Below the pieces are notes generated by a model. It was given only the letters and a program-made list of their open reading frames with translations. It was not told the DNA's origin and ran no database searches. Made by a program: the position numbers and the translations under genes. Shown here piece by piece: positions 39,976 to 49,908 of a stretch of DNA of 64,000 bases. The first letter of the stretch is position 1, and every line of letters starts with the position of its first letter. This DNA is from Barthelona sp. PAP020 (Eukaryota; Metamonada: BaSk clade): assembly GCA_040182905.1 (NCBI GenBank), contig JARQWU010000021.1:1-64000 (forward strand). Reading direction: 5' to 3'.

Positions 39976-40541
39976 AGATTTGGATTTTGAAAAAAGAATT
40001 CTGCCAATTTTGTTCACAATTTTTTTATTGTTAATTCAAATCTTTGATTCTTTTTTGCTTTTTTTTCAAGATAAAATAATGATTATTTGTATTTATTGTT
40101 AATATTTTGAAAATTCCTCTTAAAAAAATAATACTGATTATTACCGCTCTTTTATTAAATGCAAATCCTTGATTTTTATGTTGTGTTTACCATTGAAAAA
40201 ACTTCCAAAAGATTAAAATAAAAAAAAAACTGATATGAGAATGAAACAAATGCTGCAAAAAAGAAATCTTTTTTTTTTTGAGGACTTTTACCGATTATTA
40301 TGGTTTTATTTCATCAATATGACTTGACTTATAAACATTTATGAGTTCACATTATTTACAAAGTGAATTTCAATTTCTAAAATACTTGACAAAAGAAATT
40401 CAGTCTTCTTCCTGGGTAAAATCGAAATAAAGTGTTATTTTAATGAAATAAAAGAAAATTGAACATATATTTATGAAATAAAAAAATTGAAAAAAGGTTA
40501 TTGTCTTCACTAAATGGATATACTCCAAAACAATACAAAAA
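39976..40541. other. Intergenic spacer, no gene seen
   Basis: About 565 bases of AT-rich DNA with homopolymer tracts upstream of the Polo kinase start and downstream of the lipase stop. Short open frames here are overlap shadows. No tRNA-like T-loop motif was found. Confidence 0.5.
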
Positions 40542-41816
40542 TTAAAAATTATAGACAGATTTTGGATATTTCTGAACGATTTCGAAAGATGGGTCTTGAA
40601 ATTGGACAAACTGCTCAATATCACTATCAGAAGAATCTCCAGACTTTTCTTTCAATTCTTTTTCTTTTTCAAGACGAATCCAAAGAGTATGTGGAAATTC
40701 GAACTCTTTCCACCTAAAAGTTTCCAAATAATTGAATAAATTGAATACCAAAACATTGAAAATATCGATCATATCTTCGTTATCATAGTATCTTCTAAAA
40801 GGCATTGGATTAACTGTGGCACATAGGTGATCACATTCGGGCAATAAAACATGAAAGGCCCCAGGCAATTTTGTACTATAATAAGGCACAACACCATCAG
40901 ATTTTTGCTCCAACTGAATTTGTAAGAATGTAAAAGCTGCAGTTTCTTTCATGATATTGATGAAACTTTTGTTAATTGTTTCATTTACCGCATCAACAGC
41001 CAAACCAATTGCTTTTGTTATTTCAAGTCCTGATCGCCAAATAGACCAAATTTTACTCAAAAGTGTGGTGGAAAACGCTTCTTTTAGACCAACTTTAACA
41101 ATATTCAAAGAAGCTTCTCCAAAATCAGGAGTATATATTGAGCCTGCTGAAATGGTTGGGATGCGACATAGCAATTTTACAATTGAATCATGATGCTCAT
41201 TCATATACTCAACTCTTCTTTCGGTTTCAAGGTCTTTTGCACTTTCAAGTCTTCCACCTGTTGATTCTAAAGCTATTTTTGAAATGATATCTGGCGCCAT
41301 ATCAGCTATTTCAGTTCCATAAAAAGGAGATTGATAAGCAATCCAGCCTTTGATATTGTTGGTAACTTCTGGATGATGTAAAAGACAGTGTAAAAAATCC
41401 ATACCACCTTTTGAATGGGTTACCATCAATATTTCAATGTAAGAGTTTTCTTCAATCAATTTTAACAGCACATTTCTAATGGCTAACGCATTATTTTGAA
41501 CACCAAGTTGACTATGAAATCCCTTACAATCAGCTAAATCAGTAAAAGGAATATTTATGGATTTTAAATAGCTCTTTAAAACTTCAAAAGTAGCCCCAGA
41601 ATTTTTTTCCATGGGTAATTCTAATTCTGGCAAAGCTTTCAATATTTTAGGTCCAAATTCAGGAATAAGTCCTAAGACTTTTTCAATAAGTTCTTTACTC
41701 TCCTTCAATAAAGTGTTTTCCAAATCATTAAATATTTGACTTAAAAATCCCGGAACAAAACAAATATGATATCTACATAGTTTTGTTTTCAACGAATTAA
41801 TATCAATATCAATCAT
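40542..41816 (-). CDS. Alpha/beta-hydrolase, lipase/esterase-like (424 aa)
   Basis: The N-terminal HICFVPGFLSQI resembles the oxyanion-hole HG/PG region, and MVTHSKGGMDFL is a nucleophile elbow with Ser as the probable catalytic residue (T-H-S-K-G instead of G-x-S-x-G). Downstream, KSDGVVPYYSTKLPG provides a candidate acid and CDHLCATVNP a candidate His, in the correct order for an alpha/beta-hydrolase. WIAYQSPFYGTEIADM after the elbow is typical of bacterial/fungal triacylglycerol-lipase relatives. There is no signal peptide, suggesting a cytosolic enzyme. The substrate is unknown. The resemblance to bacterial lipases may mean lateral transfer, but a eukaryotic origin is not excluded. Confidence 0.7.
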   Translation of the reverse strand: MIDIDINSLKTKLCRYHICFVPGFLSQIFNDLENTLLKESKELIEKVLGLIPEFGPKILKALPELELPMEKNSGATFEVLKSYLKSINIPFTDLADCKGFHSQLGVQNNALAIRNVLLKLIEENSYIEILMVTHSKGGMDFLHCLLHHPEVTNNIKGWIAYQSPFYGTEIADMAPDIISKIALESTGGRLESAKDLETERRVEYMNEHHDSIVKLLCRIPTISAGSIYTPDFGEASLNIVKVGLKEAFSTTLLSKIWSIWRSGLEITKAIGLAVDAVNETINKSFINIMKETAAFTFLQIQLEQKSDGVVPYYSTKLPGAFHVLLPECDHLCATVNPMPFRRYYDNEDMIDIFNVLVFNLFNYLETFRWKEFEFPHTLWIRLEKEKELKEKSGDSSDSDIEQFVQFQDPSFEIVQKYPKSVYNF

Positions 41817-41878
41817 TTAAAATCAAAAAAAAAAGGAATATTTTCAGCTTGGAAAACAGTGTTTATGAAAACTACACA

Positions 41879-42925
41879 TTATTGATCATCAGCCCATTTG
41901 TCTGCAAAAGCCAATAATCTATTGGTATTAGCAATCTGTTTTGACTGGGAAGGAATTTGAGGAGAATAAAATGAGTGAAGATAATTCCTTGAAATTTCTT
42001 GCTCTTCCAAATTGCCAAATCTTTGTGTTAATTCAAAAAAAGCTTGAAACAAATGAAATCTATCTTTATTTTTTTCAAAAGCATTTGGATGAATTCTCAA
42101 CAAATCGATATAAAAATCACAACCTTTCTTCATGACTTCAAAAGTATGATCATATCCAACATTTATCAATAAATATTTTGAAAATTCCAGCCATATTTCA
42201 AAATCAGCTAATATGGGCGAAAAACAAATTCTGTGAAAAATTTCTTCAGTGTATTCTGGAAAAATTTCAACAAGACTCAAAAATTGTTCCAAATTTTCAG
42301 GATTCTTCTCACATTCCCTTAAATAAATATCTAATGCTTCATTGGTAAATGTATGAATGATATCAGAAGCAAAAGTTAAAATTTTTTCAGAATCATCATT
42401 AGAATCATCAATAGATATTGTCCAAAGTTCGAACAAGTTTCTACATTCTTCATTTAACTCCAAAAAATGATATATCTGATAAAATGAATGAAACAAAGAT
42501 GTATTTTTACATAATTTTAATGAAAGATTTACAATATCATTAAATTTATTTATATTATGTCTACGAATATAAAATAATGCTGTTTGATACCAGAATTCAG
42601 GTAATATTATTTCTTTTTGTGTACTCCAATCAATTAATTCATTCATCAGTTCAATACCAATGGTAAGATAATCCGTGTGTAACTCAATAAATAGAATTAA
42701 TAATAATCTACAAAAACCATACCATTCAACATTTTCATAAGAAACATTGTTACAATTATCAATTAAATCGTCTATTGAATGATATGATTTTTGAAATAAT
42801 TGAAATTGGCAAGTGAAATAATTAATCAATTTTCGTGAATCGCTTTTGGAATCATTTAAATATTGGTTCGCTTGTTTAATTAATGTTTCAATATTTTGAT
42901 GATATTTTTCTTCATTATCATTCAT
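41879..42925 (-). CDS. Helical-repeat protein, HAT/TPR-like (348 aa)
   Basis: All-helical sequence with repeated aromatic-rich helices (FWYQTALFYIRRHNINKF, LFHSFYQIYHFLELNEECRN, FEIWLEFSKYLLINVGYDHT) spaced like half-a-TPR (HAT) repeats of RNA-processing proteins such as UTP6, CstF77 or PRP6. No family-specific motif was found. The N-terminal start (MNDNEEKYHQNIETLIKQ) is an ATG 80 bases from the likely RIO1 start on the other strand, so the two probably share a promoter. A role in RNA processing would suit the RIO1 neighbour but is inference. Confidence 0.6.
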   Translation of the reverse strand: MNDNEEKYHQNIETLIKQANQYLNDSKSDSRKLINYFTCQFQLFQKSYHSIDDLIDNCNNVSYENVEWYGFCRLLLILFIELHTDYLTIGIELMNELIDWSTQKEIILPEFWYQTALFYIRRHNINKFNDIVNLSLKLCKNTSLFHSFYQIYHFLELNEECRNLFELWTISIDDSNDDSEKILTFASDIIHTFTNEALDIYLRECEKNPENLEQFLSLVEIFPEYTEEIFHRICFSPILADFEIWLEFSKYLLINVGYDHTFEVMKKGCDFYIDLLRIHPNAFEKNKDRFHLFQAFFELTQRFGNLEEQEISRNYLHSFYSPQIPSQSKQIANTNRLLAFADKWADDQ

Positions 42926-43004
42926 AATATTATTAGTTGAAAGAAATTTTGTTGTTGATAAAAATGAAAAAATGTTTAGTTTTTTTTTATCGCTTAATCA
43001 ACAA

Positions 43005-44648
43005 ATGGTAATTGAAAATATAGAAAATTTCGATGATTATAATGATTATGGTACTAATATTGTAACGAAATTTGAAAGTTTTGAAAAATTTAATCACAAG
43101 TTGGATGCAAAATTAAATACTAGGAAAAAAGACAAAAAGGATCGAGCTACAAAAGAACAAGTTTTAGATAAGATAACTAAAGGTATTTTATATCGTTTTG
43201 TTTCCCAAGGAATCTTTGATGAATTAGGGGAATGTGTTAGCACTGGAAAAGAAGCAAATGTTTATTCTGGCATAACAACAAAGGAAACATTAGCTGTAAA
43301 GATATTTAAAACCTCAATCCTAGTCTTTAAAGATAGAGATCGTTACATTTCTGGTGAATATAGGTTTAGATATGGCTATTCGAAGAAAAATCCAAGAAAA
43401 ATGGTTAGTTTATGGGCTGAAAAAGAATTCCGAAATTTAAAACGTTTGAAAGCTGGAAATTTACCTGTTCCCACACCTATTGCATTGAAAAATCATGTCA
43501 TTGTGATGGAGTTTTTGGGAAAGAATGGTGTTGCTGCGCCAAGATTGAAAAATGTTAATCTTCCTTTTCTTGTTGAAGAGGGACTAAGACGAATGAATGA
43601 TCCGAGATTAGATGATGAAGCTTTCTTTGAAAAGCAAGTTTTAAAGAAGTTAGACAAAGTTAAAAGAAATTTATATGTTCAACTATGCATTATGATGCGA
43701 AGTATGTTTCAAACATGTAGGCTTGTTCACGCTGATCTTTCAGAATACAATATTTTGTATTTTGAGCAGAAATTATGGATCATTGATGTATCTCAATCTG
43801 TTGAGCACGACCATCCTAATGCATTTGAATTTTTAAGATCTGATATCAAAAATGTGAATGATTTTTGGAAAAAGCAAGGGATTGAGACTTTGACGAATGA
43901 AGAATTGTTTTCATTTATTCTTTTGGATTCTCTCTATCTTGCCAGGATAAAAATTCCCCCTAGTTATGAGAAACATTTGATTTCTGGTGATGATGTTCAA
44001 GAACGAAGTGCTGAATTTTTACTCAGAGCACTTTTGAAGCACAGAAGAGAAAATCCACTGGAAATAACTCATGAGGATGAAATCTTTGAAAAATTATTTA
44101 TGTCTGTCTTCATTCCACAAAAGTTGGGAGAAACTGAATTTGATGAAGTGGAAGAAAAGGAAGATAACGGTGCATGGGTTGTGTTACCACCTCAACTAGA
44201 ATTCACACCTTATTTTATTGATTTCATCGAGGATAAACTTGCGGACACTGGAATAATTGAGCTTATACCCGAAGAAGAAATAGATCCTGATGTTTTGAAT
44301 GATTTCAAGTTACGTACCAAACCCAGGTTTAGTGATGAGGATTATATTCAAGAAGTTGCAATTAGAGAACAAGAAAAAATATCTAGAAACAAGAAAGTTT
44401 CCTCAAATCCCATAAAAATTGAACTAGAAACCAATTTCAAAGAGCTTCAATCACAAACTACAGTTGATACTACGAATCCAGAATGGAACAGTATTGCGGA
44501 TAAGAAAGAAAGAAATGAATTGAGAAAAGAACACAATAAAATGATTAAAAAGCTTAATAAGGAACGTAGAGAAATGAAAAAAGAATTAAGTGGAGGTAAG
44601 AAAGAAAAAAAGAGAAAAATCAAAAAATCTAAATCATCACAAAAATAA
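43005..44648 (+). CDS. RIO1: RIO1 atypical kinase (40S ribosome maturation)
   Basis: A 547-residue RIO1-family kinase/ATPase. Motifs in order: the P-loop-like STGKEANVY, AVKIFKTS, DRDRYISGEYRFRYGY (RIO1-specific), the hinge VIVMEFLG, the catalytic loop LVHADLSEYNIL and the metal loop IIDVSQSVEHDHPNA. The C-terminus is basic and coiled (RREMKKELSGGKKEKKRKIK), as in RIO1, and helps association with pre-40S particles. In the family it releases assembly factors from late pre-40S ribosomes in the cytosol. An in-frame ATG at 42972 would add the hydrophobic MFSFFLSLNQQ; I prefer the Met at 43005 because MVIENIENFDDYNDY suits the disordered acidic RIO1 N-terminus. Confidence 0.93.
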   Translation: MVIENIENFDDYNDYGTNIVTKFESFEKFNHKLDAKLNTRKKDKKDRATKEQVLDKITKGILYRFVSQGIFDELGECVSTGKEANVYSGITTKETLAVKIFKTSILVFKDRDRYISGEYRFRYGYSKKNPRKMVSLWAEKEFRNLKRLKAGNLPVPTPIALKNHVIVMEFLGKNGVAAPRLKNVNLPFLVEEGLRRMNDPRLDDEAFFEKQVLKKLDKVKRNLYVQLCIMMRSMFQTCRLVHADLSEYNILYFEQKLWIIDVSQSVEHDHPNAFEFLRSDIKNVNDFWKKQGIETLTNEELFSFILLDSLYLARIKIPPSYEKHLISGDDVQERSAEFLLRALLKHRRENPLEITHEDEIFEKLFMSVFIPQKLGETEFDEVEEKEDNGAWVVLPPQLEFTPYFIDFIEDKLADTGIIELIPEEEIDPDVLNDFKLRTKPRFSDEDYIQEVAIREQEKISRNKKVSSNPIKIELETNFKELQSQTTVDTTNPEWNSIADKKERNELRKEHNKMIKKLNKERREMKKELSGGKKEKKRKIKKSKSSQK

Positions 44649-44879
44649 CATTATTTTTTCAAATTTTATTGGATAAAGCGGTCAACAAAGTTTTTTTTTT
44701 TCTAAGAAAGATCATTGTTTTATAATTGGGTTTTGAAAATGAGAATTGGTCAAAATTTTCTTTTCTTTTAGATATTTCGTTATTTTTCCATGATGAATAT
44801 GAAGATTTGGAGAAAGTAAATTCTCTCAAAAAGAGAATATGTTAAAATCAAAAAAAAAAAATTGAGAATCAAATGAAAT

Positions 44880-46004
44880 TTATTTCGGCACAAAATCAGA
44901 ATAAGAACACATTAACAAAGCAATTGGAAGGAATAAATTATCAATACCATCAATAATAAATTCTAAAAAACCAGTGATTACACTGATCAAAATAAAATTT
45001 TTAATTTCAAGCGCATAACAAGCAAAAATCATCCAAATTACACAAGCCAAAACACCACCAACTGATTTACTGTTATTAAACCTTTTAATTGGGAAAATCG
45101 AACCAATACAAGCTGCAGCAGCATCACCAAATGTTAATACACATAATGGAATAAAAGCATTTGAAGAATAATCAACAAAAAAACCACAGGATGCACCTAA
45201 CAATAAAGCCCAATGTGAAAATAAAACTTCTTTTTCTTCTTTTCTTGAAAACTTTAACATCTGGTTTCTTAAATCAATAAGATACGAATTCTTGAAATCA
45301 AACATTGAATAGAACATTTCAACAGCAATCATCACGATAAATGCAAGAAATATTAAAAACCTGAGAAGTTCAACAGATTTGTCATGCAAAATAATCACAA
45401 TAAAGAAAAAAATAAAATGAAAAAATTTTCTTACTACCATTTGAGGTAACCAACTGATAATAAAAGGAAAAATCAAAAAACACGCTAAAAACAGTATATA
45501 CGGAAAAATTTGAAATAAATCAACCAAATTAATGTGTGAAAAAGAATAAATTGTGGGTAGAAATGGAATAAAAATTACATTGGCTATTAATAAAAAAAAT
45601 ATCATTTTCATTGGTGTTTTTAAAGAAATACAACAAAATGAAATGAATACAAAACAAAAACGTATGTCATAAGGGAATAACATAATTTGTATCAACAAAA
45701 AAATACTTAAACCTTCTCTTAGAGGTAAAATATTAGGGCATGTTAGAAGAACAATCCCAACACATCCTATAACCTTCAGCATTTCATAATAATTACCATA
45801 ACTAAAATAAATAATGGGAATTAAAAGAATATAACTGATATATTTCTTTGTTAAATAAAATATTGTAAGAAAAATTAGTCCTAATTGTATCGATTTGGTC
45901 GAATATTGTGAAAATAAAAAGAAAGAGTTCATGTACAACCAAAAGCCAATAACATCATGTAAGTTATCTTTTTTAGTATCTTTAGATCGGAATAACTCTT
46001 TCAT
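44880..46004 (-). CDS. DOLK: Dolichol kinase
   Basis: A polytopic ER membrane enzyme (374 residues, about ten hydrophobic helices) that uses CTP to make dolichyl phosphate for N-glycans and GPI anchors. The CTP-binding signature is LTFGDAAAACIGSIFPIKRF (starting near residue 290) followed by NNSKSVGGVLAC, then GIDNLFLPIALL, the conserved C-terminal D-N-L-x-x-P motif of SEC59/DOLK. The RKFFH segment in the middle is also typical. Shorter than human DOLK (538), as in several protists, mainly through fewer N-terminal helices. I start at the ATG at 46004 because the 11 upstream codons start from GTG. Confidence 0.85.
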   Translation of the reverse strand: MKELFRSKDTKKDNLHDVIGFWLYMNSFFLFSQYSTKSIQLGLIFLTIFYLTKKYISYILLIPIIYFSYGNYYEMLKVIGCVGIVLLTCPNILPLREGLSIFLLIQIMLFPYDIRFCFVFISFCCISLKTPMKMIFFLLIANVIFIPFLPTIYSFSHINLVDLFQIFPYILFLACFLIFPFIISWLPQMVVRKFFHFIFFFIVIILHDKSVELLRFLIFLAFIVMIAVEMFYSMFDFKNSYLIDLRNQMLKFSRKEEKEVLFSHWALLLGASCGFFVDYSSNAFIPLCVLTFGDAAAACIGSIFPIKRFNNSKSVGGVLACVIWMIFACYALEIKNFILISVITGFLEFIIDGIDNLFLPIALLMCSYSDFVPK

Positions 46005-46187
46005 AAAACATAAAATATAAAATTTGATTAAGACCACATAAAAAAATTATAATCACAGATTTATTTCAAATAATAAAACAAATAATTAGTGTTAATAAAG
46101 TGTCATTTTAAACAAGCTATGAATAATTTCTATTTAATGAAATATTAAAAGTGAATCTTTGTTTTTGTTTGTCAATTTGGAGATTTT

Positions 46188-48284
46188 ATGGCAAATCTTC
46201 TGCAAAAATATTCGATATCTTTTCAAAAGATTGATATATCCAATATTGATGAATTAATTGCTAGTTCTCAATCAACTTGTTGTTATTTTGATAATAGTTT
46301 GATAATATTTGGTGGAATGACAGCTAAAGGTGCTACTAATCGTTTATACATTTATAATGAGCATAATCTATTGTTGAAATATGAAGAAAATGCATTAATT
46401 TCACCCCGATATGGTCATTCTGCTTGCATATATGGTAGTTATATGTATATATTTGGCGGAAAGAATGATAAAAGAACATTTAATGATATTTGGAGATATA
46501 ATTTACGTACTAATCAATGGACTGAATTAGAGATTGATTCGTATAAACCACAAGCAAGATATAATCATTGTTGTGTTGTTTATGATGATAATATGTTTCT
46601 TTTTGGTGGTGTATCTGATACCTATTTGAATGATTTCCACAGATTTAATTTTGACACATGTAGTTGGTCTCATATTGAATCAACAACAACCCCTTTACCA
46701 AGATACAATCATCGAATGGTTATTTTTAAAGGCCACATATATCTTCATGGGGGGTTTACGTTTTTGAATGGACCTACATATTTGGCAGATATATGGAGTT
46801 TTGATCCTGGTTTAACACCGGACAAAATGGATTGGCAAAGGATTATTTTGAGTGATGAAGCGGATATTAGACGTGAAAGTCATGGTCTATTATGTATGGA
46901 AAGCCATTTGATTATTTTTGGTGGGAGAAATGAAGAAGGATTATGTAATAAAACGATGATTGTTGATTTGAATGAAAAAAGATGTGTATTTCAGCAAGAA
47001 CTGAAGAACTTACCACAACTTGTTTCATTTGCTTTTGCTTTCAAAACACCAAATAACATATTTGTTGTCAACGGATCTACTGGTATGGGCAGATATAATA
47101 ACGGGATATATGAGGGACTAATAAACCTCCGAACAGAATTGCTATTGGAAAAACAGGAAAGTGAATCAACCAAAGATAAGAATAGTGTGGAATTACCATC
47201 CATGATCGATTTAACTACTTTATATTGTGATAGTGTTATCAAATGTCAAGATGGTGAATTGCCAATTTGGAATGCTATCTTTGAGTGTCGTATCCCCAAT
47301 TTTGGTCGCGTCACTGATATGAATATGAACATTGTGAATGCTTTATTCTATTATTGTGTTACGGATACTTTACCGACAGGATTGACCCCTAGAGAGGTAG
47401 CTATTTTGGCTGTCACAGCTAATCGTTTACAAATAGACTATTTATACAAGATTACATTTGAGTATTTCGAATCCTTGATTAACAGAGAAAACGTGACTGA
47501 AATCTGTCTGTTATTGGAGGATTTTAATCTTTTGATTTTTTCAGGGATTACTGCACAACACATCTTTCTATTTTCCTCTGAATTGAATGATTCAGAGTTG
47601 ATTTTGATTTTGAGAACCCACTGTGGATTGTTATATGTGAAAGCACTGCAAAATGAAGATTTCTTCAACAGTTCAAAGTGGAAAATAGATTCTAATGTAC
47701 ATTCAAAACATGCTACAGATATTCTCAGATTGTACACTGAGAAAATCGACTTTGATTGTGTGCTAATGTATGAAAATATGGAAATTTGTAGATGTCATCG
47801 GGTAATTTTAGCGTTATATTCACCTGTTTTCACAAATTTATTGAAAGAAAAGAATAGAGAATCAATGATTCAAATTAATTTACCAACCTACATTCCTAAA
47901 CAGATCTGTGATTGTATTGAAAAGATAATTTCATATTTATATTCAAAACAAGTGCCTAGTTTGAATTTTTTGCAAAGTTTTTCAAATTTAATTTTCATTT
48001 CAAATTATGACATTGTCGTTCCCAAGTTATTTAATGTTTTGGTTGAAAAAATCATTTTAGAAATTGAATCTAGTGCTCATGTATTCCCAATGTTGAAAAA
48101 TTTGTATCAAATAAAACATTCAGAAACATTTAACTATTCCAAACATTATGATTTCTTCAATTCCTTGGAAAATAAGATATTCAATTATTATTATCAAAAT
48201 GAGCAGTTTTTAAGGTCAAATCCAGAATTAGTTTCTTTGCCAAGAGATATTCTTATCTCTCTTTTGCAAAAGATTCCATTATGA
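46188..48284 (+). CDS. Kelch-repeat and BTB protein, LZTR1-like (698 aa)
   Basis: Residues about 30-320 contain six kelch blades: LIIFGGMTAKGATNRLYIY, MYIFGGKNDKRTFNDIWRY, MFLFGGVSDTYLNDFHRF, IYLHGGFTFLNGPTYLADIW, LIIFGGRNEEGLCN. Residues about 340-480 look like a degenerate BTB/BACK segment, and IDFDCVLMYENMEICRCHRV then ILALYSPVFTNLLKE is a clear BTB domain, followed by helices. Kelch followed by BTB is the order of LZTR1 and the leucine-zipper-like regulators (reverse of KLHL proteins). A CUL3 adaptor is likely by family; the substrate is unknown. Confidence 0.8.
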   Translation: MANLLQKYSISFQKIDISNIDELIASSQSTCCYFDNSLIIFGGMTAKGATNRLYIYNEHNLLLKYEENALISPRYGHSACIYGSYMYIFGGKNDKRTFNDIWRYNLRTNQWTELEIDSYKPQARYNHCCVVYDDNMFLFGGVSDTYLNDFHRFNFDTCSWSHIESTTTPLPRYNHRMVIFKGHIYLHGGFTFLNGPTYLADIWSFDPGLTPDKMDWQRIILSDEADIRRESHGLLCMESHLIIFGGRNEEGLCNKTMIVDLNEKRCVFQQELKNLPQLVSFAFAFKTPNNIFVVNGSTGMGRYNNGIYEGLINLRTELLLEKQESESTKDKNSVELPSMIDLTTLYCDSVIKCQDGELPIWNAIFECRIPNFGRVTDMNMNIVNALFYYCVTDTLPTGLTPREVAILAVTANRLQIDYLYKITFEYFESLINRENVTEICLLLEDFNLLIFSGITAQHIFLFSSELNDSELILILRTHCGLLYVKALQNEDFFNSSKWKIDSNVHSKHATDILRLYTEKIDFDCVLMYENMEICRCHRVILALYSPVFTNLLKEKNRESMIQINLPTYIPKQICDCIEKIISYLYSKQVPSLNFLQSFSNLIFISNYDIVVPKLFNVLVEKIILEIESSAHVFPMLKNLYQIKHSETFNYSKHYDFFNSLENKIFNYYYQNEQFLRSNPELVSLPRDILISLLQKIPL

Positions 48285-48693
48285 CAATTGTAAATTTTTG
48301 TGTTTTTTGTTTTATTATTCAAAGCTTGATTTGGCATATTTTTGTCTCAAAATATGGTGTAAGAATGACTGAGAACTGTTTTTCATGTTGAAAGCAGATT
48401 TTTCCTTTGTATAGTTTTGTTTCTACGAAATAGAATGATGTTTAACCAGTAATTCGTGTTAATATATGAATGATTAGATGAATTTGATTATTAATCAACC
48501 ATAATTGACACAATAATTAAAAAGAAAGCGAAAATTTCATCAAACAAAATGAGGAATTCAAAAACATGAAAAAAAAGTCCTTTTTATTTCATAAACAGGT
48601 GTAAAAACACAAATTGAAGCTTTAATACTAGAAAACTTCAAAGATTGCCTAGTTAAATTGATTTTGATCATTTTTTTTAGTTAACCATGTGAC
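48285..48693. other. Intergenic spacer, no gene seen
   Basis: About 410 AT-rich bases between the kelch-BTB stop and the WD40 start, same direction. No stable structure or reading frame was noticed. Confidence 0.5.
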
Positions 48694-49908
48694 ATGATTG
48701 ATGAGTCAAAAAATAAGTTGGTGGAGAAAATTCTTCACAATGCCCTTCCCCAAAAAATTGATGAAAAGAGTGTTAAGGAAATTGAATCTGCAATTGCTGG
48801 TTATATGAATGATATTGAATATTCTGTAGATGGTAAACTTTTGGTGATTGGTGGTAATAGTGGCGATGTTCAGGTGATTAATGCAGGAACTAATAGATTG
48901 AATCGCACTTTAACAGATCACACACATTGGGTTCTTTGTATCGCTTTTTCATCAGATGGACAAAAATTAGCTACTTGTTCCTTTGATCATTCTATTGTTG
49001 TATACAATCTTCCAGATTTTTCAATTTTTAACAGATTATTGACCAATGCATCTATTTTTGGAATTTGTTTTTCCAATTGTTCCAATTATGTCTATTCTTG
49101 TGACAATGAGGGAACTTTAAAGAAATGGGACATAAATAATTGCATGGTTGTCTTGGAAAAAATAATTCATTCAAATAGTGTTTGGAGGATTAAACTTTCA
49201 AAAGATAGTAGGCATCTCCTAACTTGTAGTGATGATAAAACAGTGAAATTAGTTGACCCTTGTCATTTCTCTGTTATTCGTTCATTTGATCATGATGGAT
49301 CTGTTAGAGCTATCGAATTTCATCCAACCAAAAGAATTATTGCTGCTGGTGATGAATTAAACAAAGTAAAACTGTGGAACATAGATGATGGATCCCTTCT
49401 TCACACATTTGATATGGGTGGTCAAGTATTTTCTTTACATTTTTTGGGAAGCAATCTCTTGCTGATCATGTCTGGTGATGGATATATTACTTTATTCAAT
49501 ATTGATCACTTTTCTGACATTCAAAAGGTTTATTGTGGTTGTTCAAGTTGTTTTTTTTCTTTTGCTATATCACCTGATAGGACACAGTTAGCGTGTGGAC
49601 AATGTGAAGGTAATGTAATTAAGATGTATTCAGTGGCACATTCTTATGATCCGTTTCGTCAATCTGAACTTATTGAATTATCAAAGACCGATGGGAATGT
49701 GTTATCGAATCTATTAGGTATGAATGTTGATCTTCAAATCATTAGACAGTTGGTAAGCGCTGGTATCTGCATGAATGAAGAGGATTACAATATGACTATT
49801 GAAACATGTTGGGATTTAGTTGATCTCAATGAAAATAATGGAGGCAATATGCAGACCTTTGCAGTTGAACACTGTGAGAATAGTGATGATGATATTGATG
49901 ATGATTAA
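48694..49908 (+). CDS. WD40-repeat protein (404 aa), family not recognised
   Basis: One seven-bladed WD40 propeller (about 35-320): LTDHTHWVLCIAFSSDGQKL then ATCSFDHSIVVYNL, YVYSCDNEGTLKKWDI, LLTCSDDKTVKLVDP, IAAGDELNKVKLWNI, ACGQCEGNVIKMYSV. Several blades lack the Trp-Asp. After the propeller is a helical tail with LVSAGICMNEEDYNMTIETC and an acidic end (NSDDDIDDD). No insert or motif identifies a subfamily; the tail does not match TAF5, TBL1, LIS1 or Gbeta. Protein scaffolding is the general role of the fold. Confidence 0.75.
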   Translation: MIDESKNKLVEKILHNALPQKIDEKSVKEIESAIAGYMNDIEYSVDGKLLVIGGNSGDVQVINAGTNRLNRTLTDHTHWVLCIAFSSDGQKLATCSFDHSIVVYNLPDFSIFNRLLTNASIFGICFSNCSNYVYSCDNEGTLKKWDINNCMVVLEKIIHSNSVWRIKLSKDSRHLLTCSDDKTVKLVDPCHFSVIRSFDHDGSVRAIEFHPTKRIIAAGDELNKVKLWNIDDGSLLHTFDMGGQVFSLHFLGSNLLLIMSGDGYITLFNIDHFSDIQKVYCGCSSCFFSFAISPDRTQLACGQCEGNVIKMYSVAHSYDPFRQSELIELSKTDGNVLSNLLGMNVDLQIIRQLVSAGICMNEEDYNMTIETCWDLVDLNENNGGNMQTFAVEHCENSDDDIDDD

